A stretch of DNA of 64,000 bases from Aureivirga sp. CE67 (GCF_015767245.1 NZ_JADOTV010000005.1:1-64000), one strand, 5' to 3'. Counted from the first letter of the stretch, positions 25,848 through 35,203 are shown. Translations and numbers: made by a program. The notes: generated by a model from the letters alone, not told the origin.

Positions 25848-28619
25848 ATGAAAAAATTTCTTTTCGTATTTATTTCATTATTATCCATTTCCGCATTTGC
25901 TCAGAAAGCAACAATTATCGGAACTGTCTTAGATAAAGACATGAATAATGAGCCTATGGCATTTGCTGATGTAACGATCCAAGGAACTACAATTGGATCT
26001 TCTACAGACATCGATGGTCATTATACATTACAAGTTGATCCTGGAACTTATACTGTCGTATTTAGTTTTATGGGTTATGAAACAATCAAGGAATCAGTTT
26101 CTATCAGTGCTGGAGAAACTAAAAGAATTGATAAGACTATGGCCTCAAGTGAAGGAATCACTTTAACAGAAATTGAAATTCAAGGAACTAGAAAGAAAGA
26201 AACAGAACAAGCTTTATTAAATGCTCAAAAAGAATCTGTAACAATTGTACAGGCAATTGGTTCTCAGGAGTTAAGCAGAAAAGCAGTTTCTGATGCATCT
26301 GGAGCAGTAGCGAAAGTAACAGGTATTTCTAAACAAGAAGGATCTGGAAACATCTTCGTACGTGGTTTAGGAGATCGTTATAATGTTACTACTTTAAACG
26401 GTTTACCATTACCATCAAATAACCCATCTAGAAAAAACATTGATTTAAACTTATTCTCTACAGATGTAATTCAATATATCGGAATTAGTAAAATCTTCAA
26501 CCCTAAAAACTATGGAGATTTTGGTGGAGCAGATATTAACATTCAATCAAAAATTCATTCAGGAAAACCATCTTTCGAAGTAGGAATTACTTCTAGAGCT
26601 AACAGTAATGCTCTTTCTCAAGATAATTTTTATTTACAAGATGGACCAAATTATTCTGGATTCTATACAAATGATTACCCTTCAGATCCTTTAAACGGAT
26701 ACAACTTTGACACAAAATTAAACAGAGTATCTAAAGGATTTCCTGTTGGATTTGGTTTAGCTCTTAATGGAGGAAGAAGTTTTGAAGTTGGAGAAGATGG
26801 AAAATTAAACTTATTTGCTACAGGATCTTTCGATAATGGATTTAAATATAGAGAAGGAGTTACAAGAGGAGCTGTTACAAAACAGAGTGTTGCTAAAAGA
26901 GATTTAACAAACGAATCTTATAAGTATACTACGAATGCTACATTAATGGCAAACTTAGAATACAGAATTAATAATCAAAATAATATTGCTTTTAATACTT
27001 TATATATTAATTCTACAGAGCAAAAATTAGATGAGTATGAAGGTGTAATTAATATTTATGATAATGCACCAAAAGGAGGAGGATACATCAGTAGAGAATC
27101 TTTCGAAAGAACTCAAATTTTTGTAAACCAATTATTAGGTGAGCACAAATTAACTGATAGATTAACTGTAAACTGGGGAGGTGGATTTAACAATGTAAAC
27201 AACACACTTCCGGACAGACGTCAAAACATGTTAGTACCTATCAGAAATAACGATTTAACAAAATTAACTTTCTCTGATATTTCACCATCAGACAACAATA
27301 GATTCTACCAAACTTTAAAAGAAGATGAATTTGCTGCTAACATTTCTGCAGATTATAAATTTGGAAAAGGAGAAGGAGAAGATGAGGATACTTACAGATT
27401 TAAATTCTCAGCTGGATATAGTGGAAGATTCAAGAAAGTAAACTTTGAAGTAACTCAGTTTAACTTCAAAATCAACGAATATTTAGAAGTTGATAAGCAT
27501 AATTTAGATGCTTATTTTACACAAGAAAACTTTGATAAAGGATATTTTGATATCAAAACATTTAGAGGAGGAGCTACAAATGCAAATGCATTAAAGCCTC
27601 AAACTTATGATGGAGATCAAATTATCAACGCAGGATTTGCATCTTTAGAAGCAAAACTTACTTCAAAATTAACTGCAATGGTTGGTGCAAGATTTGAGCA
27701 AGTAACTCAAGAAATCAACTGGAATACACAAATTCAACCAGCAGGAGGAAATAGTAAATTTGATAAAACAGAAATTTTACCAAGTTTATCTGCAAAATAT
27801 GCAATTAGCGAGAAACAAAACTTAAAGTTTGGAGCTAGTAAAACTTATACATTACCACAGTTTAAAGAAAGAGCTCCTTTCTTATTCGAAGAAATTGGAC
27901 AATCTTCAATTGGTAACCCTTACTTATATCCATCTTCAAACTATAATGTGGATTTAAAATGGGAATTCTTCCCAGCAAGCTCAGAAGTATTAGCTGTAAC
28001 TGCTTTCGGAAAATTAATCCAAGATCCAATTAACCAAGTAACTGTAGCATCTGCAACAAATGATTTATCATATTTCAATACAGGAGATGAAGCTAATGTT
28101 TATGGAATTGAGTTAGAGTTTAGAAAGAAATTATTCAAATCAAGTGAAGACGCTGAATTCAATTCAGATTTAACTTTCGGATTAAACGTTTCATATTTAA
28201 ATTCAAACCAAGAATTTGATAAAGAAAAAATTCAAGAAGAAAACAACAACAAGTCTGTAAACTTTACAAATAATGATGGGCAACTTACTGGAGCTTCTGA
28301 TTTATTAGGAAACGTAGACCTTTCTTACTTCAAAGAATTTTCAGAAAATAAAAATATTCAGTTAACTGTTGTTGGAGCTTATTTCTCAGATAGAGTTTAT
28401 GCTATCGGAACAAACGGAGTAGGAAATGCAGTAGATAAGAGTTTTGTTACTTTAGATTTTGTAGCTAAATCAAAATTATCTGAAAAATTATCTATTGGAT
28501 TATCAGTTAAAAACATTTTAAACCCAACAATTGAAAGAGTACAAGAAACTCAAAATGTTGTGTTACAATCATACAAAAAAGGAGTTAATTCAAGTATATC
28601 TTTAAAATATCAGTTTTAA
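25848..28619 (+). CDS. TonB-dependent outer-membrane receptor
   Basis: A 923-residue receptor. The signal peptide is 1-18 (ends SAFAQ); residues about 20-105 are a carboxypeptidase-regulatory-like domain (TIIGTVLDKDMNNEPMAFADVTI ... YTVVFSFMGYE), common in SusC-type and related Bacteroidota receptors; then the plug (SGAVAKVTGISKQEGSGNIFVRGLGDRYNVTTLNG) and a 22-strand barrel ending in SISLKYQF with a terminal phenylalanine. It takes up a ligand across the outer membrane using TonB energy. The partner gene downstream encodes a surface lipoprotein, not a SusD, so this is not a classic glycan pair. With the PhoR/PhoB-like pair divergent from it, phosphate or organophosphate uptake is the leading guess. 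Confidence 0.92.
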   Translation: MKKFLFVFISLLSISAFAQKATIIGTVLDKDMNNEPMAFADVTIQGTTIGSSTDIDGHYTLQVDPGTYTVVFSFMGYETIKESVSISAGETKRIDKTMASSEGITLTEIEIQGTRKKETEQALLNAQKESVTIVQAIGSQELSRKAVSDASGAVAKVTGISKQEGSGNIFVRGLGDRYNVTTLNGLPLPSNNPSRKNIDLNLFSTDVIQYIGISKIFNPKNYGDFGGADINIQSKIHSGKPSFEVGITSRANSNALSQDNFYLQDGPNYSGFYTNDYPSDPLNGYNFDTKLNRVSKGFPVGFGLALNGGRSFEVGEDGKLNLFATGSFDNGFKYREGVTRGAVTKQSVAKRDLTNESYKYTTNATLMANLEYRINNQNNIAFNTLYINSTEQKLDEYEGVINIYDNAPKGGGYISRESFERTQIFVNQLLGEHKLTDRLTVNWGGGFNNVNNTLPDRRQNMLVPIRNNDLTKLTFSDISPSDNNRFYQTLKEDEFAANISADYKFGKGEGEDEDTYRFKFSAGYSGRFKKVNFEVTQFNFKINEYLEVDKHNLDAYFTQENFDKGYFDIKTFRGGATNANALKPQTYDGDQIINAGFASLEAKLTSKLTAMVGARFEQVTQEINWNTQIQPAGGNSKFDKTEILPSLSAKYAISEKQNLKFGASKTYTLPQFKERAPFLFEEIGQSSIGNPYLYPSSNYNVDLKWEFFPASSEVLAVTAFGKLIQDPINQVTVASATNDLSYFNTGDEANVYGIELEFRKKLFKSSEDAEFNSDLTFGLNVSYLNSNQEFDKEKIQEENNNKSVNFTNNDGQLTGASDLLGNVDLSYFKEFSENKNIQLTVVGAYFSDRVYAIGTNGVGNAVDKSFVTLDFVAKSKLSEKLSIGLSVKNILNPTIERVQETQNVVLQSYKKGVNSSISLKYQF

Positions 28620-28638
28620 TAACATTAAGCAGACTTTC

Positions 28639-28660
28639 TTAACATACGTTTAATGTTACC
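28639..28660 (+). promoter_or_regulatory. TTAAC/TTAAT direct repeat upstream of the lipoprotein gene
   Basis: TTAAC at 28639 and TTAAT at 28650 are 11 bases apart, followed by GTTACC. The pattern matches the cluster at 25704-25760. It lies about 80-100 bases upstream of the lipoprotein ATG, so that gene may have its own regulated promoter. Confidence 0.4.
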
Positions 28661-28738
28661 ATAAACACAAGAAAATAATGAAGTTATTTCTTTGAGGTAT
28701 TAAAAAATAAACTAAAAAAGTAATTAAAAAACCAAACA

Positions 28739-29872
28739 ATGAAAAAAATTTTCCTAACAATCACAGCGGTAGTAGCAATGTTAGCAACAAGCTGTAGTAG
28801 TGACGATGATAACAATACAACTATTACACCACCTGTAACTGTTGATCCAGATAACTTCCAAGGAACGTTTGATGAGGATGTAACTTTAGATGCTTCTTTA
28901 ACTTACAACTTATCTGGTCCAATCATCATGAAAGATGGAACTACTTTAACTATTCCTGCAGGAACTGTTATCGAAGCAACTGGAACAACTTCTTCTTACA
29001 TTGCAATCTCTCAAGGTGCAAAAATTAATGTAAACGGAACTGCTGATAATCCTGTTGTAATGACTTCTGGTGAAGCTACTCAGTCAGCTGGAGATTGGGG
29101 AGGATTAGTAATCTGTGGTAAAGCTCCAATTAACAATACTGTTGATGGTGGAACTGCTATCTCTGAAGTTGGAGATTTAACTTATGGTGGATCTGATTCT
29201 AATGATAACTCAGGATCTATCAAATATTTAAGAGTTGAGTACACTGGTGCTACTTTCAACGGATCTAAAGAATTTAACGGAGTTTCTTTCTTCGGTGTTG
29301 GAGCAGGAACAACTGCTGATTACATCCAATCTTACAAAGGAGGAGATGATGGAATCGAGTTCTTCGGAGGAACTGTAAACGGAAGTCACTTAGTTACTAT
29401 TGATCACGCTGATGATTCAATTGACTTCGCTGATGGATGGTCAGGAACTGGAGAGTACTGGTACATCAAAGATGGTGATAAAGCAGGAATCGAAGGATCA
29501 AACAACGGAGATGATGCTGGAAAAACTCCATTAACAACTGCAAACGTTTCTAAAGTATCTATCGTAAATGTTGGTAGATCTAAGAACGAAGGTGGTATCT
29601 TCGTAAAAGAAGGAGGAGGAGAATGGACTATGTCTGATATCTTCATCAGTGATTCTGAAACTGGAATCTTCATGAAAGGAACTGAGGATGATCCTGTATC
29701 TAACCAACAAATTGCTGATGATAAAATTAACTTTACAAACGTAAAATTAATGAACATTAATGAGCAAACTAACTATACTGGAACTGCAGATTTCATCTCT
29801 GAAGCTGAAACTACAGGTGCTGGTGCAGGAGCTGATTTACCAGCTTGGGCTCAAGGATGGACTAAAGAATAA
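28739..29872 (+). CDS. Surface lipoprotein with right-handed beta-helix-like fold, partner of the TonB receptor
   Basis: A 377-residue lipoprotein: signal peptide 1-18, lipobox ATSC with C19, then SSDDDN, which matches the acidic lipoprotein export signal for surface exposure in flavobacteria. The body is low in charge clusters and rich in Gly, Thr, Asp and Asn, with strand-turn periodicity (GPIIMKDGTTLTIPAGTVI, GAKINVNGTADNPVVMTSG, GGDDGIEFFGGTV), as in parallel beta-helix proteins. It follows the TonB receptor by 119 bases and probably forms the outer-membrane capture lid or binding partner. Relatives have, from memory, been misnamed multidrug transporter; it has no membrane helices. Confidence 0.8.
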   Translation: MKKIFLTITAVVAMLATSCSSDDDNNTTITPPVTVDPDNFQGTFDEDVTLDASLTYNLSGPIIMKDGTTLTIPAGTVIEATGTTSSYIAISQGAKINVNGTADNPVVMTSGEATQSAGDWGGLVICGKAPINNTVDGGTAISEVGDLTYGGSDSNDNSGSIKYLRVEYTGATFNGSKEFNGVSFFGVGAGTTADYIQSYKGGDDGIEFFGGTVNGSHLVTIDHADDSIDFADGWSGTGEYWYIKDGDKAGIEGSNNGDDAGKTPLTTANVSKVSIVNVGRSKNEGGIFVKEGGGEWTMSDIFISDSETGIFMKGTEDDPVSNQQIADDKINFTNVKLMNINEQTNYTGTADFISEAETTGAGAGADLPAWAQGWTKE

Positions 29873-29913
29873 TATTTCGATATAAGAATAATATATTATT
29901 AAGATTAGGTGTT

Positions 29914-29946
29914 TAAAAAGGGTAGTGTTAATTCACTACCCTTTTT
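29914..29946 (+). terminator. Terminator after the receptor-lipoprotein unit
   Basis: AAAAAGGGTAGTG and CACTACCCTTTTT form a perfect stem around six bases. Confidence 0.88.
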
Positions 29947-30032
29947 GCTTTTATTAAGCAAAAATTAGTACAAAAAGAAAATGATTTTCCTTACTTTTGC
30001 CGCACTCAAATTTTTTAGATAATAGAAATACT

Positions 30033-30410
30033 ATGGGAGTTATCAAAGTAAGAAATATCCGTGTATACGCTTATCATGGATGCCTAATAGAAGAAGGAAA
30101 GATTGGTTCAGATTATAGAGTTGATGTAACTGTAAAAGCAGATTTATCAAAATCAGCTAAAACGGATGAGTTAGCAGACACTGTAGATTATGTTTTTATC
30201 AATCGAGTGGTGAGAGAAGAAATGGAAATTCGTTCAAAACTTCTTGAAGAAGTGGTAGATAGAATTATCAATAGAATTTTGAAAGAAGAAAAATTGGTAA
30301 AAAAAGCAACAGTTGCAGTTTCTAAGATTAATCCACCAATTGGAGGAAATGTTGCAATGGTAACTGTAGAAAGAACAAAAAATAGAAAACATATTGAAAA
30401 AAATTTGTAA
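30033..30410 (+). CDS. folB: Dihydroneopterin aldolase
   Basis: A 125-residue folate-pathway enzyme that splits 7,8-dihydroneopterin into 6-hydroxymethyl-dihydropterin and glycolaldehyde; homo-oligomeric and cytosolic. It shows VRNIRVYAYHGCLIEEGKIGSDYRVDV at the N-terminus, the DTVDYVFINRVVREEM block, LLEEVVDRI and a C-terminal KINPPIGGNVAMVTVER typical of FolB. ATG at 30033 is chosen because the upstream in-frame ATG adds an unconserved 12-residue leader that spans a likely -7 box (TACTTTTG at 29992-29999). The last codons contain the -33 box of the tRNA-Cys promoter. Confidence 0.92.
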   Translation: MGVIKVRNIRVYAYHGCLIEEGKIGSDYRVDVTVKADLSKSAKTDELADTVDYVFINRVVREEMEIRSKLLEEVVDRIINRILKEEKLVKKATVAVSKINPPIGGNVAMVTVERTKNRKHIEKNL

Positions 30411-30434
30411 AAAATAAAATTTTACATATATTTG
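30404..30434 (+). promoter_or_regulatory. tRNA-Cys promoter overlapping the folB stop
   Basis: TTTG (30404-30407), 19 bases, TATATTTG (30427-30434): a perfect match to the Bacteroidota promoter, 16 bases before the tRNA. The -33 box is built from the last folB sense codon and stop codon. Confidence 0.75.
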
Positions 30435-30450
30435 CAATCCAACAAAACAA

Positions 30451-30521
30451 GGTGTCGTGGCCGAGTGGCTAGGCAGTGGTCTGCAAAACCATGTACAGCG
30501 GTTCGAATCCGCTCGACACCT
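30451..30521 (+). tRNA. tRNA-Cys (anticodon GCA)
   Basis: A 71-base cloverleaf. The acceptor arms GGTGTCG and CGACACC pair; the anticodon loop CTGCAAA carries GCA; the T arm has CGGTTCGAATCCG. The discriminator base is T (U73), an identity element of tRNA-Cys. CCA is not encoded. It is preceded by a strong promoter and followed by a terminator hairpin. Confidence 0.97.
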
Positions 30522-30528
30522 CGAAAAA

Positions 30529-30566
30529 CAAACCGTTTCAATCTTTTTTGAAGCGGTTTTTTTGTT
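30529..30566 (+). terminator. Terminator after tRNA-Cys
   Basis: AAACCGTTTCA and TGAAGCGGTTT pair (one G-U) and are followed by a T run, eight bases after the tRNA. Confidence 0.8.
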
Positions 30567-30622
30567 TTCTTTAACAATTTATTTCTATAATTTCTGCATA
30601 TTTGTACTACTTAAAAACTAGT

Positions 30623-31483
30623 ATGAAAATATATCCATTAGAAACAGGTAATTTTAAATTAGATGGAGGAGCAATGTTTGGTGTTGTTCCAAAAACACTT
30701 TGGCAAAGAACAAACCCTGCAGATGCTAACAACTTGATTAATTTGAGCATGCGTTGTATGCTTATTGAAGATGGTGATAGATTGATTCTTATCGATACTG
30801 GTATTGGAAACAAACAGTCAGATAAATTTTTCGGTTATTACTATCTATATGGAGATTTTTCTCTAGATTCTTCTTTAGCAAAATATGGATTTCATAGAGA
30901 TGATATTACAGATGTTTTCTTAACACATTTACATTTTGATCATTGTGGAGGAAGTATTCAATGGAATAAAGATCGAACTTTTTTAGAACCAGCTTTTAAA
31001 AATGCGAAGTTTTGGTCAAATGAAAATCATTGGGATTGGGCTGTAAATCCTAACCCAAGAGAAAAAGCTTCTTTCCTGAAAGAAAATATTAATCCAATGC
31101 AAGAAAGTGGGCAATTAAATTTTGTGAATATTCCAGAAACAGATTTTCTACAAAATTCACCACTAGGATTTGATATTTTAATGGTAAATGGACATACAGA
31201 AAAGCAAATGATTCCACATATTCAATATAAAGGAAAGACAATTGTGTTTATGGCAGACTTATTGCCTACAACAGGACACATTCCGCTTCCTTACGTAATG
31301 GGATATGATACAAGACCTCTTTTAACAATGGATGAAAAATCTAAATTCTTAAATAGGGCTGCAGAAGAAGAATTTGTATTATTTTTAGAGCACGATTCTG
31401 TAAATGAGCTTTGTACAGTTCAAAAAACAGAAAAAGGTGTTCGTTTAAAAGAAACATTTAAATTTAACGAAGTATTTAATTAA
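30623..31483 (+). CDS. MBL-fold metallo-hydrolase
   Basis: A 286-residue metallo-beta-lactamase-fold hydrolase. The metal site is readable as LTHLHFDHCGG (HxHxDH), a later VNGHTEKQ histidine, MADLLPTTGH (bridging Asp) and FLEHDSVN near the C-terminus, an arrangement seen in AHL-lactonase-like and methyl-parathion-hydrolase-like members. There is no signal peptide, so it is cytosolic; the substrate is unknown. ATG at 30623 is used because it begins the conserved MKIYPLETG; a TTG 21 bases upstream is less likely. It is 18 bases ahead of the subtilisin-like gene, so both are probably co-transcribed. Confidence 0.88.
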   Translation: MKIYPLETGNFKLDGGAMFGVVPKTLWQRTNPADANNLINLSMRCMLIEDGDRLILIDTGIGNKQSDKFFGYYYLYGDFSLDSSLAKYGFHRDDITDVFLTHLHFDHCGGSIQWNKDRTFLEPAFKNAKFWSNENHWDWAVNPNPREKASFLKENINPMQESGQLNFVNIPETDFLQNSPLGFDILMVNGHTEKQMIPHIQYKGKTIVFMADLLPTTGHIPLPYVMGYDTRPLLTMDEKSKFLNRAAEEEFVLFLEHDSVNELCTVQKTEKGVRLKETFKFNEVFN

Positions 31484-31501
31484 CAACTAAGTCAATAAAC
31501 A

Positions 31502-33214
31502 ATGAGAGTATTAAAACCACTTTATGTATCAGCATTTGTTGGAGCTTTATTAGCAAGCTGTGGAGCGCCAAAAACGTTGACTACTGCTGAAGCTTTACAA
31601 AAAGCAAACTTAAAAACATCAACAGAAAATGTTGTAGCTAAAAAAGCACCGATGACGGATGCTGAAATTAGAGGATGGCAACATGCTGATATTTATAAAG
31701 ATTCTGTACCAGGAATTAGTTTATATCAAGCATACGATTTCTTAAAAGGTAAAAAAGCTTCTCCGATTGTAGTTGGAGTTATTGATTCTGGAACAGATAT
31801 CGAGCACAAAGATTTAGTTGATATTGTGTGGACAAATCCAGCTGAGACTTTAAACGGAAAAGATGATAACGGAAATGGATACATTGATGATATCCACGGA
31901 TGGAACTTCTTAGGAGGTGATGGTGTAAATACTCCAGAGCAATTAGAGTTAACTCGTATAGTAGCTAAAGGTGATAAGAAATTTGCAGGAAAATCTGCTG
32001 CAGATATCAAACCAGAAGACAAAAAAGAGTACGATTACTACATCGCAGCAAAAGCTGATTACGACAAAAAAATTAAAGAAACTAAAGAGACTGCTATGCA
32101 GCAGATGGCTTTCGTAAACCAAGCAGAGGCTGCATGGGAAAACTTAGCAAAAGCTATCGGAAAAGAAGATTTCACTTTAGAAGATTTAAAAGCTCTTGAA
32201 ACTGAAGATGCTGAATTACAAAATCAAGCAGGTTTCATTGGTAATTTATTACAACAAGGTTTTGACAAAAAACGTTTAAACAGATATAAAGAATATTTCT
32301 CTAAGCAAGTAAATGTTGATAAAGAGCCTCATTATAACTTAGCATTCGAAGGAAGAATGACTAAAGATAACCCAGAGGATATCAATGATACAGTTTATGG
32401 AAACAATAAAGTAATTGGTTCTAAAGATGATGAGATCCACGGAACTCACGTATCTGGAATTATCGCTTCAATCATCGAAGGAGGATTAAAAGAAGATGGT
32501 ACTTACAGAAAAGACCAAAAAGAAAACATGGAGAACATCAAAATCATGGCAGTTCGTGCAATTCCTGATGGAGATGAGAGAGATAAAGATGTTGCTTTAG
32601 CTATTCGTTATGCAGTAGATAATGGAGCTAAAGTAATCAACATGAGTTTTGGTAAAGCTTATTCTCCAAATGCAGAATGGGTTTATGATGCATTCAAATA
32701 TGCAGCTGAAAAAGATGTATTATTAGTACATGCAGCAGGAAACTCTTCTTTAGATTTAGATGTTGCTAACAATTTCCCAACAGATTCTTACAACAAAGCT
32801 GATAAGTATGTAAACAATGTTATTACAGTTGGAGCAATGTCTCGTAACTTTAATGATCATTTACCAGCTTCTTTCTCTAACTACGGACAAAAAATGGTTG
32901 ACGTTTTCGCTCCAGGATTAGAGATTTACGCTACTTTCCCTAAAGATACTTATGAGTCTATCCAAGGAACTTCAATGGCTGCTCCAGAGGTTGCAGGTGT
33001 TGCTGCTTTAGTTAGAGCTTACTACCCAGAATTAACTGCTCCTCAGGTAAAAGAGATCATCATGAAGTCTGGAATTGAGTTCCATAAAGATGTTATCGTA
33101 CCAGGATCTCAAGCTACAAAGAAAAACTTTGATGAGATGTCTATTTCTGGACGTATCTTAAATGCTTACAATGCATTAAAATTAGCTGATGCAATGGCTA
33201 ACAGAAAAAAATAA
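31502..33214 (+). CDS. Subtilisin-like (S8) serine peptidase lipoprotein
   Basis: A 570-residue peptidase with signal peptide and lipobox LLASC (C20), hence membrane-anchored in the periplasm or outer membrane. The catalytic triad is D95 (VGVIDSGTDIEHKDL), H313 (EIHGTHVSGI) and S491 (GTSMAAPEVAG), with oxyanion N414 (HAAGNSS). About 215 residues separate Asp and His, far more than in ordinary subtilisins. This insert (about 140-300) is lysine/glutamate-rich and probably helical. No T9SS tail is present. It ends in a terminator and probably shares the transcript of the MBL hydrolase upstream. Confidence 0.92.
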   Translation: MRVLKPLYVSAFVGALLASCGAPKTLTTAEALQKANLKTSTENVVAKKAPMTDAEIRGWQHADIYKDSVPGISLYQAYDFLKGKKASPIVVGVIDSGTDIEHKDLVDIVWTNPAETLNGKDDNGNGYIDDIHGWNFLGGDGVNTPEQLELTRIVAKGDKKFAGKSAADIKPEDKKEYDYYIAAKADYDKKIKETKETAMQQMAFVNQAEAAWENLAKAIGKEDFTLEDLKALETEDAELQNQAGFIGNLLQQGFDKKRLNRYKEYFSKQVNVDKEPHYNLAFEGRMTKDNPEDINDTVYGNNKVIGSKDDEIHGTHVSGIIASIIEGGLKEDGTYRKDQKENMENIKIMAVRAIPDGDERDKDVALAIRYAVDNGAKVINMSFGKAYSPNAEWVYDAFKYAAEKDVLLVHAAGNSSLDLDVANNFPTDSYNKADKYVNNVITVGAMSRNFNDHLPASFSNYGQKMVDVFAPGLEIYATFPKDTYESIQGTSMAAPEVAGVAALVRAYYPELTAPQVKEIIMKSGIEFHKDVIVPGSQATKKNFDEMSISGRILNAYNALKLADAMANRKK

Positions 33215-33236
33215 TTAGTTATTTTTAAAAATATAG

Positions 33237-33273
33237 AAAGAGTATTTTCACTACGAGAATACTCTTTTTTTTG
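33237..33273 (+). terminator. Terminator after the S8 peptidase gene
   Basis: AAAGAGTATT and AATACTCTTT pair around a loop of about 12 bases, followed by a run of T. Confidence 0.8.
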
Positions 33274-33355
33274 ATATTTTTTAAAACTAAAATCATAATT
33301 ATACTTTTTTCTAGTTATTTAAAATAAATTCTATCTAAAATAAAAATTAATAAAA

Positions 33356-35203
33356 ATGAAAAAAAACAACTTATTGACACTTTTGTTTTTAGCACTTTCT
33401 ACAGTTGTGTTTGGACAAAAAGACTGTGAATACTGGCAGCAGCATGTAGACTATACAATGGATATTGATGTAGATCATGAAAAATTCCAATATAAAGGAA
33501 AACAAAAACTAGTATACACAAATAATTCACCAGATGCATTAGATCAGGTTTTCTATCATTTATATTTCAATGCTTTCCAACCAGGAAGTGAAATGGATTT
33601 AAGACTTCAAAATATTGAAGATCCTGATAAAAGAATGATGCAAGAAGTTGAGGAAAATGGACAAAAAGTTTTAAAAAGTAGAATTTCTTTATTGAACGAA
33701 GATCAAATTGGTTTTATCAAAGTAAATTCTTTAACAATGAATGGAAAAGCAGTAAATCATAAAACTGTTGGAACTGTTCTACAAGTAACATTAAACGAAG
33801 CTATTCAACCTGGAACTTCTGTAACTTTTGAAATGGAGTTTGATGCTCAAATCCCAGAACAAATCAGAAGATCTGGTAGAAATAGTAAAGAAGGAGTAGC
33901 TTTTTCAATGACGCAATGGTATCCTAAAATGGCTGAATATGACTTTGAAGGATGGCATGCAGATCCATATATTGGAAGAGAATTCTTTGGTGTTTGGGGA
34001 AATTTTGATGTAACACTTCATTTAAATAGTCAATACATCATCGGAGGAACTGGAGTTTTACAGAATGCTAATGAGATTGGATATGGGTATGAAGATAAAG
34101 GTGTGAAAGTAAAAAAGCACAAAAAGAAAAAGAAATTATCTTGGAATTTCAAAGCTGAAAATGTTCATGATTTTGCTTGGGCTGCAGATAAGGATTATAC
34201 ACATGAAAAATTAGTGACAGAAGATGGAATTGTTCTTCACTTCTTATTTAAATCCACTATGGAACCAAAATTTGTAAAAAGCTGGATGAGATTACCTCAA
34301 AAAACAGCTGATATGATGAAGTTTTTTGGAGAAAAAGTTGGAAAATATCCTTACCCACAATATACAGTAGTTCAAGGTGGTGACGGTGGAATGGAGTATG
34401 CACAATGTACTTTAATCACTGGAGAAAGATCTTATGGTAGTTTAGTTGGAGTAACAGCACATGAGTTAGCACATTCTTGGTTCCAACATTTATTAGGAAC
34501 AAACGAGAGTAAATATCCTTGGATGGATGAAGGGTTTACAACATACATTTCTACTTTATACGAAAATATGGAATTCAAAAAATCAGATGATGAAGCATTT
34601 CAAAATGCTTATGGAGGATATATGTATTTAGTAAGATCTGGTAAACAAGAAGCTCTATCTACACATGGAGATCGTTATAGTACTAATTTAGCTTACGGTA
34701 TTGGTAGTTATACAATGGGGTCTCTTTTCTTAGCAGAATTAGAATATATCATTGGAGAAGAAAATTTAGATAAGACTTTAAAAGAGTATTATAATCAATG
34801 GAAGTTCAAACACCCAAATCCAAATGATTTTAAAAGAGTTGCAGAAAAAGTTTCTGGAATTCAATTAGATTGGTTCTTAAATGAATGGACACAAACTACA
34901 CATACAATCGATTATAGCATTAAATCTGTAAACGGAACTGAAATTACTTTAGAAAGAGTTGGTGCTATGCCAATGCCTATTGATATTGCAGTAGTTTATG
35001 AAGATGGAACTTCTGAAAACTTCAATATTCCATTAAGAATGATGCTTGGATCAAAACCAACAGGTGCAAAAGTTTTAGAAGCTTGGGCTTGGGCTATTCC
35101 AACTTATACTTTTAATGTTTCTAAACCTGTAAAAGAAGTTATTATTGATCCTGCATTTAGATTAGCAGATGTTAATAGAAATACTCTGATTTATAAGAAG
35201 TAA
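33356..35203 (+). CDS. M1 family zinc metallopeptidase (aminopeptidase-like)
   Basis: A 615-residue exported metallopeptidase. The signal peptide is 1-20 (ends VVFGQ). The zinc site is H369-E-L-A-H373 with E392 after 18 residues (HEXXH-X18-E), and GGMEYA at 344-349 stands for the exopeptidase GxMEN motif, one residue altered. The N-terminal part is the M1 beta-saddle (YTMDIDVDHEKFQYKGKQKLVYTN). It probably trims peptides in the periplasm or at the surface. There is no C-terminal sorting domain. Monocistronic, with a strong convergent terminator shared with sdhB. Confidence 0.92.
   Translation: MKKNNLLTLLFLALSTVVFGQKDCEYWQQHVDYTMDIDVDHEKFQYKGKQKLVYTNNSPDALDQVFYHLYFNAFQPGSEMDLRLQNIEDPDKRMMQEVEENGQKVLKSRISLLNEDQIGFIKVNSLTMNGKAVNHKTVGTVLQVTLNEAIQPGTSVTFEMEFDAQIPEQIRRSGRNSKEGVAFSMTQWYPKMAEYDFEGWHADPYIGREFFGVWGNFDVTLHLNSQYIIGGTGVLQNANEIGYGYEDKGVKVKKHKKKKKLSWNFKAENVHDFAWAADKDYTHEKLVTEDGIVLHFLFKSTMEPKFVKSWMRLPQKTADMMKFFGEKVGKYPYPQYTVVQGGDGGMEYAQCTLITGERSYGSLVGVTAHELAHSWFQHLLGTNESKYPWMDEGFTTYISTLYENMEFKKSDDEAFQNAYGGYMYLVRSGKQEALSTHGDRYSTNLAYGIGSYTMGSLFLAELEYIIGEENLDKTLKEYYNQWKFKHPNPNDFKRVAEKVSGIQLDWFLNEWTQTTHTIDYSIKSVNGTEITLERVGAMPMPIDIAVVYEDGTSENFNIPLRMMLGSKPTGAKVLEAWAWAIPTYTFNVSKPVKEVIIDPAFRLADVNRNTLIYKK

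Noticed and set aside
28739-29872. Naming the lipoprotein as a multidrug transporter
   Set aside because: It has no membrane helices beyond the signal peptide; the sequence looks like a beta-helix.
25848-29872. A SusC/SusD glycan-uptake pair
   Set aside because: The receptor is TonB-type, but the second gene lacks SusD/RagB helical TPR features and no glycoside hydrolases are nearby.
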